From Acidobacteriota bacterium (GTDB lineage: Bacteria > Acidobacteriota > Vicinamibacteria > Vicinamibacterales > 2-12-FULL-66-21), in assembly GCA_020200195.1 (NCBI GenBank), contig JAIVJE010000388.1, positions 1 to 5,087 on the forward strand: DNA of 5,087 nt, written 5' to 3'. The notes beneath the pieces were generated by a model. That model worked only from the letters and a program-made list of their open reading frames with translations, ran no database searches and was not told where the DNA came from. Below are positions 1-5,087 of the stretch, in pieces (within the stretch, counting starts at the first letter, position 1; each line of letters starts with the position of its first letter). Both the position numbers and the translations under genes were made by a program.

Positions 1-642
1 GGGCGTGAGTTCGTTGATCTCTGAACCGAGAAGGGGACGGACGTCCAGCGAATCCATGGTGCGGATCCATGGTGCGGATCCAGAGCCGGACGATCCCATC
101 CGAGCCGCGTCCCACGAACGCGAGGCGGCGGCCGTCGGGAGACAGGCCGAAACTTCCCGATCTTGTGTCAGCTTCGCGAGCCCGAAGTCGAGAATCTTGA
201 CGCGGTGGTCCCGTGTGATGAAGACGTTCTCGGGTTTGAGATCGCGATGAATGATGCCTTTGTCGTGCGCCGCCGCGAGCCCGTGCGCAATCTGAAGGGC
301 CTGCTCGATCGCCTTGCGCACCGCGACCGGGCCAGCATTCAGTCGTTCCCGAAGGGTCTCTCCTTCGAGCAGCTCCGAGACGATGAACGGGGCATCGGCG
401 TGAGTGGCGATGTCGTACACCGCGAGGATGTTCGGATGGTTCAGCGACGCAGCCGCGCGGGCTTCCTGTTCGAATCGATGGAGGCGGTCGGCGTCGGTTG
501 AGAATGCGGTGGGCAGGACTTTGATCGCGACGCCGCGGCCGAGCCGCGGATCGCGCGCGCGGTACACCTCGCCCATGCCGCCCTCGCCTATGAGCGCGAC
601 GATTTCATACGGGCCGAGCCGCGTGCCGGCGGATAGAGCCAT
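1..642 (-). CDS. Ser/Thr protein kinase (Pkn-type) with propeller fusion, C-lobe deleted; runs off left edge
   Basis: Membrane-type bacterial Ser/Thr kinases of this kind phosphorylate proteins and carry a C-terminal WD40/TolB-like propeller. The 214 codons visible begin MALSAGTRLGPYEIVALIGE. Seen here are the glycine-rich loop GEGGMGEV (residues 19-26), the VAIK lysine (K41), a probable helix-C glutamate (E60), catalytic loop HRDLKPEN (132-139) and DFG (152-154). After LAKLTQD (about 161) there is no activation-loop end, no APE motif, no C-lobe and no membrane segment. Residues 162-191 are low-complexity (Ala/Ser/Gly) and look out of frame, because the other frame of the same DNA reads FGLSPDGRRLAFVG, typical of a first propeller blade. 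From WIRTMDSLDVRPLLGSE (192-208) the main frame reads propeller sequence again. The ATG at 642 is the first start after an in-frame TAG at 657-655; no clear Shine-Dalgarno is seen. Kinase identity is strong. The product is probably inactive as a kinase, or the junction is an assembly error. Confidence 0.85.
   Translation of the reverse strand, partial: MALSAGTRLGPYEIVALIGEGGMGEVYRARDPRLGRGVAIKVLPTAFSTDADRLHRFEQEARAAASLNHPNILAVYDIATHADAPFIVSELLEGETLRERLNAGPVAVRKAIEQALQIAHGLAAAHDKGIIHRDLKPENVFITRDHRVKILDFGLAKLTQDREVSACLPTAAASRSWDAARMGSSGSGSAPWIRTMDSLDVRPLLGSEINELTP
52..81. repeat. 13-bp tandem duplication inside the kinase gene
   Basis: The unit atccatggtgcgg occurs at 52-64 and again exactly at 65-77, followed by a 4-bp partial third unit (78-81). 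Thirteen is not a multiple of three, so the second copy shifts the frame. Removing one copy would leave the propeller frame read upstream (FGLSPDGRRLAFVG) continuous with the downstream MDSLDVRPLLGSE. With both copies present, the kinase frame is the one that becomes continuous. Confidence 0.9.
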
Positions 643-671
643 ATCAGGCGACGGCTAATGTGACAGCGCAG

Positions 672-701
672 ATTCTAGAGGTGGAGCCCTCGCTGGCCCA
701 A
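672..701 (-). promoter_or_regulatory. candidate hybrid promoter across the IS left boundary
   Basis: On the minus strand, TTGGGC (701-696) is followed by an 18-bp spacer and TAGAAT (677-672), a 5-of-6 match to a -10 box. The -35-like element lies inside the predicted IS end, and the -10 lies at or just outside its boundary. A transcript would start about 20-25 nt before the kinase ATG at 642. The -35 matches only 3 of 6 bases and the IS boundary is itself approximate, so this is a suggestion only. Confidence 0.25.
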
Positions 702-1601
702 GAGGAAACGGTGGACGCGATCAAGCCGTCCTCCACCCCCGCCCCAGCGAATGCCAGCAGATCACCGCACACGCGAGAGAAAGGAAGGCCTCGTGGATGT
801 CCGCCCGTTTGTCATAGCGGACGCGTAAGCGACGGAATTGATTGAGCCAGGCGAACGTCCGCTCCACGACCCAGCGCCAGCGGCCAAGACCACTGCCGTG
901 CATGGTGCGGCGCATGGCCAGCAAGGGCAGGATGTGACGCGCACGCAAGCCGTGCCTGATAGCTGCCGCGTCATAGCCGCGGTCGCCGAGCACGCAGACC
1001 GGTCGGCACCGGGGTCGGCCGCGTTCCCCTTGCAGGGGCGGAATCGCATCGACTACAGCGAGAGCTTCTTGAGAGTCGTTTCGATTGGCGCCGGTCAGGC
1101 GCACCGCGAGCGGAACGCCTCGCCCATCACAGATTAAGTGCCGTTTGCTCCCGCGCTTGGCGCGATCGGTGGGATTCGGACCCGTCTGCGTGCCACCACA
1201 CACCGCTCGCACCGAGCAACTGTCCACGATGGCGCGTGACCAATCAATATCGCCGTCGCGCGCGAGCCAACTGAGAAGCGCGAAGTGCATCAGATCCCAG
1301 ATGCCTTCCTATTGCCAATCGCGCAGGCGTCGCCAACAGGTCATCCCCGATCCGCAGCCCAGTTCCTTCGGCAACATCTGACACGGAATCCCGCTCCGCA
1401 GCACGAAGAGGATGCCGGTGAGACAGGCGCGATCAGGGATGCGCGGTCGTCCGCCCTTCGGTCGTGGCGGTGAAACTGGTAAGAGAGGTTCGATCAGATC
1501 CCACAACGCTTCGGGCAGCAGCGCGGCCATAAACCGTCGACGTTACCGGGCCCCCGCTGAATGCGTCTATGCTGTCATCGCGCCGGTTTTGTTACACACT
1601 C
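678..1601 (-). mobile_element. IS5-family insertion sequence (IS427/IS1031-like), probably inactive
   Basis: One IS5-type transposase frame (1530-721) fills the element, and a length of about 924 bp fits the family. The right end, read inward on the minus strand, begins GAGTGTGTAAC from 1601. The left end, read on the plus strand, begins GAGGTGGAGCC from 678. Both directly abut TA (676-677 and 1602-1603), consistent with the TA-type target of this group, but the inverted repeat is poor beyond GAG, so at least one end is diverged or misplaced. A 7-bp AGATTCT also occurs near each side (670-676 and 1609-1615) and may be chance. The element lies between the sugar-kinase gene and the start of the Ser/Thr kinase gene, about 35 bp upstream of the latter's ATG. 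Confidence 0.65.
721..1530 (-). pseudogene. IS5-family DDE transposase interrupted by an in-frame amber codon
   Basis: The transposase catalyses cut-and-paste movement of its IS. One frame of 269 codons plus a final TGA starts MAALLPEALWDLIEPLLP at 1530. The N-terminal part, with GGRPRIPDRACLTGILFVLRSG, is the usual helix-turn-helix-like domain of IS5 proteins. A TAG at codon 74 (1311-1309) splits it as RLRDWQ-stop-EGIWDLMHF. Both halves are in the same frame with only six codons between the stop and the next ATG, so this is a nonsense change and not the frameshift arrangement found in some two-ORF IS5 elements. Relatives typically have Glu here, so one GAG-to-TAG change would suffice. The DDE residues are in the second part: D103 (IVDSCSVRA), D183 (LGDRGYD) and E223 (VVERTFAWLNQFRRL), counting the stop as 74. 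Without suppression, the catalytic part could only come from restart at 1290, lacking the N-terminal domain. Confidence 0.9.
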
Positions 1602-1612
1602 TAAATGAAGAT

Positions 1613-1663
1613 TCTCCGTGAACTTCGCGTCTCCGTGGTTGGCTCTTCTCCGTGCCCTCCGCC
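1613..1663. repeat. three-copy 17-bp-period repeat with core TCTCCGTG
   Basis: The 8-bp core TCTCCGTG starts at 1613, 1630 and 1647, exactly 17 bp apart, and the 9 bp between cores vary. On the minus strand this reads as CACGGAGA units. It occupies nearly the whole gap between the IS right end and the sugar-kinase stop codon. Similar CACGGAGA-rich intergenic repeats are, from memory, common in Acidobacteriota, Planctomycetes and similar genomes; their function is unknown to me. No ORF or hairpin with a T-tract is evident in this gap. Confidence 0.75.
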
Positions 1664-1670
1664 TGCTCCC

Positions 1671-2585
1671 TCACGCGCTCACCGACGCCACCAGTTGCTC
1701 CACCTCCTCCAGCGCCGGCACTCCGTTCATCGCGCCGAGCCGAGTGCAGCTGATCGCGGCGGCGGCATTCGCGAAGCGGAGGGTCCGATCGACCGGCCAT
1801 CCCGCCAGCACACCGTAGATGAACCCGCCGCGGAAGACGTCACCCGCGCCGGTGGTGTCGGCGGCGGTCACCCGGAATCCCGGCGAATGGATGAAGCCGT
1901 CGCCGACGAGCGCGGCGGCCCCCTGTGCGCCGAGGGTCACGACCAGCGTGCCGGGGTGCTGCTCACGCAGCCGGCGCAGCGCGCGTTCGGGATCCTTGAT
2001 GCCCGTCAGCTCGGGCGGCACGTGCTCGGCGAAGATGGGAAACGAGAGGGCCTTCACCAGCTCCATCGTGCGATCCGTCAGGCCGTCGATGTCGCTCGTG
2101 ACCGGGATTCCCGTCTCTCTGCCCAGCGTTGCCGCCACGATCGCGGCCGGCTGGTCGACGTCGTCCACGTGCACGAGCCGGCAGGTGCGGACGGCATCCT
2201 GCGGTAATTCCCTCGGCCGCAAGCGGAGTCGCTCGTCGCGGTCCCACAGCACGATGCGCTCTCCGCTCTGCTCGTCCACCATGATGATGGCGAACTGGTT
2301 GGGACCGTCGCGGATGACGGCCTCGGTCATGTCGACCCCGCGCTCGGTCAACTCCGCGCGGACGCGCTTGCCATTCTCGTCCGTGCCGGTGGCGCCGATG
2401 TAGCGGGCGCGCAGCCCGAAACGCACGCAGGTAGCAAGCGCCGTAGCGGTCTGGCCGCCGCAGCAGATTGCCTGCTCCTGAATGCGCATCTTGGAGAAGG
2501 GGCCCTGAGGCTCGGGGTATGCGGGCAGGCGGTTGACGTAGTCGACGGAGTTGGCTCCAACCCCGAGCACGTCGCACGGCGCCAT
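1671..2585 (-). CDS. PfkB-family (ribokinase-like) carbohydrate kinase
   Basis: This 304-residue cytosolic enzyme should transfer phosphate from ATP to a sugar or nucleoside hydroxyl; the substrate cannot be read from sequence. The N-terminal strand DVLGVGANSVDYVNRLP (5-21) is the sugar-side start of the fold. CCGGQTATALATCVRFGLRARYIGATGTDENG (41-72) matches PfkB signature 1, with its Gly-Gly at 43-44. TLVVTLGAQGAAAL (213-226) is the ATP-side strand, and DTTGAGDVFRGGF (243-255) is signature 2, with catalytic base D249. Length is normal and nothing is missing. I chose the ATG at 2585 because homology begins right after it. The frame stays open upstream to an ATG at 2747, but that part encodes Arg/Cys-rich translation of repeats. 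A GTG at 2606 is also possible (see the -10 box). No Shine-Dalgarno is visible. It is co-oriented with the deacetylase 173 bp upstream. Confidence 0.93.
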   Translation of the reverse strand: MAPCDVLGVGANSVDYVNRLPAYPEPQGPFSKMRIQEQAICCGGQTATALATCVRFGLRARYIGATGTDENGKRVRAELTERGVDMTEAVIRDGPNQFAIIMVDEQSGERIVLWDRDERLRLRPRELPQDAVRTCRLVHVDDVDQPAAIVAATLGRETGIPVTSDIDGLTDRTMELVKALSFPIFAEHVPPELTGIKDPERALRRLREQHPGTLVVTLGAQGAAALVGDGFIHSPGFRVTAADTTGAGDVFRGGFIYGVLAGWPVDRTLRFANAAAAISCTRLGAMNGVPALEEVEQLVASVSA

Positions 2586-2613
2586 CACGGCGGCGGCTTG
2601 AATCACGGGGGGA

Positions 2614-2619
2614 GTATAT
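2614..2619 (-). promoter_or_regulatory. possible -10 box for the sugar-kinase gene
   Basis: TATACT on the minus strand (2619-2614) matches the TATAAT consensus at 5 of 6 positions and stands out in GC-rich DNA. No good -35 lies 16-18 bp upstream; that spot is inside the 14-bp repeats. A start site 6-8 nt downstream would fall at or next to the in-frame GTG at 2606, which would make the message leaderless or nearly so. Confidence 0.3.
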
Positions 2620-2621
2620 AC

Positions 2622-2677
2622 GGATGGTTCCGCACGGTCGGTTCCGCACGAGTGGTTCCGCACGGATGGTGCACGTG
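2622..2677. repeat. 14-bp tandem repeat array (3 good copies plus 1 degenerate)
   Basis: Consecutive units are ggatggttccgcac (2622-2635), ggtcggttccgcac (2636-2649), gagtggttccgcac (2650-2663) and a degenerate ggatggtgcacgtg (2664-2677). The core GGTTCCGCAC is unchanged in the first three. The array ends a few bases upstream (minus-strand sense) of the candidate -10 box of the sugar-kinase gene, so it occupies the position of the -35 region or activator sites. It may be a binding array or just a slippage-prone intergenic repeat. Confidence 0.85.
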
Positions 2678-2756
2678 GCACGTTGCACCGCCCTCCGCAC
2701 GTAGAACGTCGCACGCCGCACCGCACGTTGAACGTTGAACCCGGCACGTTGAACGT
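2668..2756. repeat. GCACGT-rich intergenic repeat cluster with a hairpin
   Basis: GCACGT occurs five times (2671, 2678, 2697, 2723 and 2744). The 13-mer GCACGTTGAACGT is present twice exactly (2723-2735 and 2744-2756), and AACGTTGAAC lies at 2731-2740. The segment 2668-2689 can fold into a 9-bp stem with one bulged base and a GGC loop. It lies downstream of the deacetylase stop but lacks a T-tract on the minus strand, so it is not a standard intrinsic terminator. Together with the 14-bp array it fills most of the 173-bp gap. Confidence 0.7.
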
Positions 2757-2758
2757 GA

Positions 2759-5087
2759 CTACTTACCAGCCGTGGAGCTGCCGGATCCCTGATTCAGCGC
2801 GAGCAGATTCGCGAGCAGCCGGTACGCGCCGGGCACTCCGTACGGAAGTTGGCGGTGGAACGCGTACGCGAAGTACGTGTAATGCCCTTTTTCGTACTTG
2901 GCGTGCAGCCAGCCACCCTTTTGCGGTGCCTGGCCTTGGTCCCACGTCGAGAGCATGGGCGTATACGCGGCATCCCACGTGGTCCAGAACTTGGAGCCGC
3001 GCTGCTCCATCCAGCCGTCGAAATCAGCCTTGGTGATCCTGTTGGGCACATTGAAGACCGGATCCGACGGCGCCAGAATCTCGACGGGCGAGTCCTCCTC
3101 CGATACTTCCTCGGCGCCGCGCGGCAGTTCGGCGGGGAACGGCGCGTACTGGGCTGGCACGAACTCCTGCGTGTTGTACAGGACGATCATGTTGCCGCCG
3201 TTCTTGACGTAGTCGAGCAGCCGGCGGTTGTATGTTTTGAGATCTTCGCGCACTGCATATGCGCGCGTGCCCGTCATGATCGCATCGAAGCGGCTCAAGT
3301 CGGCGGTGGCCAGCTCCTGGGCCCCAAGCAGTTGGACGTCGACGCCAAGCTGTGCGAGGCCGGACGGCACGTCGTCGCCGACGCCCATGATGTAGCCCAC
3401 CTTCAGACCGTCGGGGATCTTCACGTCGATGCCACGGACAGTCGCGGACGCGTCGCGATACAGGTAACGCGTCTCGAGGTCACGGTGCTGAATGATGTCG
3501 TATCCTTCCCGATACTCGCGGCCACCGGACAACGCGACCGCTTCGATCGGGTACTCCTTGTTCTCGAGCGAAGGGATGGTGACCGTGAACCCAAACAGAT
3601 CCCGTTCGCCCGCACGTGCAAACTGAAACGGCTGCGACGCCGGAGCCACCTTCCAGCCGGACGGCACCTTCAGCGTTAACGTGCCCTCCGACTTCCCTTC
3701 CAGGTTGTTCATCACCTCCGCGCGCAGCCGGATCTTCTTTTCTCCGCTCCCGAGCGGCGCAACGGCCTGCGACGGGTTCAACGTGACAGCAATCGCCGGC
3801 ACCACGGCCAGTACGCGCGTGTCCGTACCGTACGGAAGGTTGGCCTCGAGACGCGTGACAGGGCGCCGGACTTCGACGGGCACTCCGTCCAGCTCGTACC
3901 GGGCGACGGCGGTGATCGCGGCGTCGGCGGAGGGACGGTGAATCTGTGACTGATCCGCAACGGTGTACCGCGCCTCCTGGATCGACTTCCGCGCAAAATA
4001 CGGCCGCGTCAGCGATGCCTCCGCCGGCACGGTCACGGTGAATGTGCCGAAGAGCGGCTGGTTGTTCCGGGCATCGGCCGGCGTCCCTGCACCCTTGCTG
4101 TTCCACCCCGGCTTGGCGTCGAGCGTGACGCTGGCCGCCTTGACGTTCGCGCCGCTGCGATTGACGAACGTCGTCTTGACCTCGAACGTCTGCCCTGGCA
4201 CGACGGCGGGCATCGCTACTGCTCCGAAGTTGAACGGCCCCGTGGGCTCAGGCGTGCCCGCGGGCTGCGCCACGGCGGTGAAGCTGATGCCGAGCGCCGC
4301 GTTAAGCGCGTTCTGTATCTGCCGTTCTTTCACCCCGAGCAAGAACACCGCGTCGGGATCCGAGGCCAACGCCTTCGAAGCCGCACGTGTTGCGGCGAGC
4401 GCGCGTGCCAACGGCGCCACGGCCGCAGACGGATCCGTGAGCTTGAACGCCTGTACGGCAGCCTTGACTTCCCGATCGATCGCGCCAAGCGCGGCGTCGG
4501 CGCCCGCCGGCGACGTCGTCCGCAGCGCTCGGAACATCCCGGGTATCGTCGTGTCGATGCCGTCGAAGAACGTGGTTTCCTTGGCTGGCGCATCGACCAC
4601 CGACTGAAGCCGCTTGTAGTACGACACGGCAGGACCCGGCTGCGCGCTGAAGCGTCCGCTGTTCTGAGACCGCTGGAAGCTCAGCCCGAGCCGCGCAAAG
4701 GTCTGGTACGAATCCCCGAGGACGGGGTCGTACTGACCGGGATCGACGCGGATGGTCCAGTCTTCCGGTTCGCGCACGCCGCCCATGTAAAGCTTCAGCG
4801 GCTGCCAGGGCCGTAACCCGGTCGCGATCTGCTCCGGAAACATCTTCGGGTCGGCCGCAGCCTTAAAGGCCTCTTGCGTGATCAGACCGGCCGTCTGATG
4901 GTTGCCGTGTCCGTCGCGCTGATTACCCTGGAACCGGGCGATCAGGACAAACGGCCGGTCCGTGCGGATCACACGGACGACGTCGCGGAGAACATTCTCG
5001 CGGCCCCACTTGTCGAGCGCTTCTTCGAGACGTTTGGAGAATCCGTAATCGACGACCGTCGTGAAGTACTGCTGATCGACGCCGTAG
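2759..5087 (-). CDS. multidomain PIG-L/LmbE-family deacetylase, N-terminus beyond right edge
   Basis: PIG-L enzymes are zinc-dependent deacetylases of N-acetylated sugars. The 775 residues visible start at YGVDQQYFTTVVDYGFSKRL (numbered from the first whole codon, 5086). The AHPDD(E) zinc motif should lie roughly 100-150 residues upstream and is outside the window. The remaining ligand region RDGHGNHQTAG (57-67; DNA near 4898-4915) is intact. A helical linker follows (about 190-270). Two beta-rich domains resembling NEW3-like Ig folds come next: GPFNFGAV to about residue 365, and IAVTLNPSQAVAPLGSG to about 520, the latter with TLTLKVPSGWKVAP. From about 560 (GLKVGYIMGVGDDVPSGLAQLGVDVQLLG) a class-I-glutamine-amidotransferase-like fold follows, including YVKNGGNMIVLYNT, ending with the TAG at 2761-2759. 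Long PIG-L proteins of this layout are usually exported, but a signal peptide cannot be checked here. An in-frame GTG at 4972 is internal, since homology continues upstream. The exact substrate is unknown. Confidence 0.9.
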   Translation of the reverse strand, partial: YGVDQQYFTTVVDYGFSKRLEEALDKWGRENVLRDVVRVIRTDRPFVLIARFQGNQRDGHGNHQTAGLITQEAFKAAADPKMFPEQIATGLRPWQPLKLYMGGVREPEDWTIRVDPGQYDPVLGDSYQTFARLGLSFQRSQNSGRFSAQPGPAVSYYKRLQSVVDAPAKETTFFDGIDTTIPGMFRALRTTSPAGADAALGAIDREVKAAVQAFKLTDPSAAVAPLARALAATRAASKALASDPDAVFLLGVKERQIQNALNAALGISFTAVAQPAGTPEPTGPFNFGAVAMPAVVPGQTFEVKTTFVNRSGANVKAASVTLDAKPGWNSKGAGTPADARNNQPLFGTFTVTVPAEASLTRPYFARKSIQEARYTVADQSQIHRPSADAAITAVARYELDGVPVEVRRPVTRLEANLPYGTDTRVLAVVPAIAVTLNPSQAVAPLGSGEKKIRLRAEVMNNLEGKSEGTLTLKVPSGWKVAPASQPFQFARAGERDLFGFTVTIPSLENKEYPIEAVALSGGREYREGYDIIQHRDLETRYLYRDASATVRGIDVKIPDGLKVGYIMGVGDDVPSGLAQLGVDVQLLGAQELATADLSRFDAIMTGTRAYAVREDLKTYNRRLLDYVKNGGNMIVLYNTQEFVPAQYAPFPAELPRGAEEVSEEDSPVEILAPSDPVFNVPNRITKADFDGWMEQRGSKFWTTWDAAYTPMLSTWDQGQAPQKGGWLHAKYEKGHYTYFAYAFHRQLPYGVPGAYRLLANLLALNQGSGSSTAGK

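Noticed and set aside
1291..1530. Programmed frameshift between two transposase ORFs
   Set aside because: The two parts are in the same frame, separated by a TAG, and no slippery run is needed; a nonsense change explains it.
1819..2403. Long plus-strand ORF opposite the sugar kinase (194 residues)
   Set aside because: Ser/Arg/Thr-rich translation with no family resemblance; it is the antisense of a well-supported PfkB gene in GC-rich DNA.
2668..2689. Hairpin as an intrinsic terminator of the deacetylase gene
   Set aside because: The stem is good, but no T-run follows on the minus strand and it is about 70 nt past the stop; kept only as part of the repeat cluster.
2586..2747. N-terminal extension of the sugar kinase to an ATG at 2747
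   Set aside because: The extra 54 residues are Arg/Cys-rich translation of the intergenic repeats, and PfkB homology begins only after the ATG at 2585.
2622..2756. CRISPR array
   Set aside because: Units of 13-14 bp are directly adjacent or irregular, with no unique spacers of the usual length and no cas genes.
2849..3679. Plus-strand ORF of 276 residues opposite the deacetylase
   Set aside because: Antisense to the C-terminal part of a clear multidomain protein; composition typical of a GC-rich shadow frame and no recognisable motif.
3963..4607. Plus-strand ORF of 214 residues opposite the deacetylase
   Set aside because: Ala/Ser-rich antisense frame without motifs; the minus-strand frame is coherent throughout.
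4970..4972. GTG at 4972 as the true start of the deacetylase
   Set aside because: The frame stays open to the window edge and reads YGVDQQYFTTVVDYGFSKRL, which belongs to the conserved PIG-L catalytic domain, so the gene starts outside the window.

Overview
The window is GC-rich, and every protein-coding gene I can support lies on the minus strand. The gene set suggests a soil-type Acidobacteriota, perhaps a Vicinamibacteria-like lineage. It comprises a Ser/Thr kinase fused to a WD40/TolB-like propeller, a long multidomain PIG-L deacetylase, a PfkB sugar kinase, an IS5-type element, and short repeats in the gaps. The taxonomic call rests on gene style and is an inference.

Layout from right to left, which is the direction of transcription. 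(1) Positions 5087-2759 hold most of a large PIG-L/LmbE-type deacetylase whose N-terminus lies beyond the right edge. It has a zinc-ligand region, a helical linker, two Ig-like (NEW3-like) domains and a glutamine-amidotransferase-like C-terminal domain. (2) Positions 2758-2586 are a gap filled with short repeats (a 14-bp tandem array, then CACGTTGAACGT-type units) and a possible -10 box. (3) Positions 2585-1671 encode an intact PfkB-family carbohydrate kinase. (4) Positions 1670-1602 are a short gap with a 17-bp-period repeat. (5) Positions 1601-678 are an IS5-family insertion sequence whose transposase frame is interrupted by one in-frame amber codon, so it is probably dead. (6) Positions 642-1 are the start of a Ser/Thr protein kinase that runs off the left edge.

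The kinase gene is the oddest part. Its N-lobe and catalytic loop are intact as far as the DFG motif. The sequence then jumps directly into propeller-type sequence in a different frame, with the whole kinase C-lobe missing. A 13-bp tandem duplication about 80 bp further on restores the frame, so the reading frame stays open although the kinase should be inactive. This could be a real compensated deletion or an assembly artefact.

The deacetylase and sugar kinase are co-oriented and could both act in sugar or amino-sugar turnover, but the repeat-filled gap makes a shared transcript uncertain. I see no RNA genes, CRISPR array, origin or convincing intrinsic terminator, and no convincing new multi-gene system. 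What deserves attention is the kinase remodelling, the IS decay and a possible IS-flank hybrid promoter, and the repeat-filled gaps.
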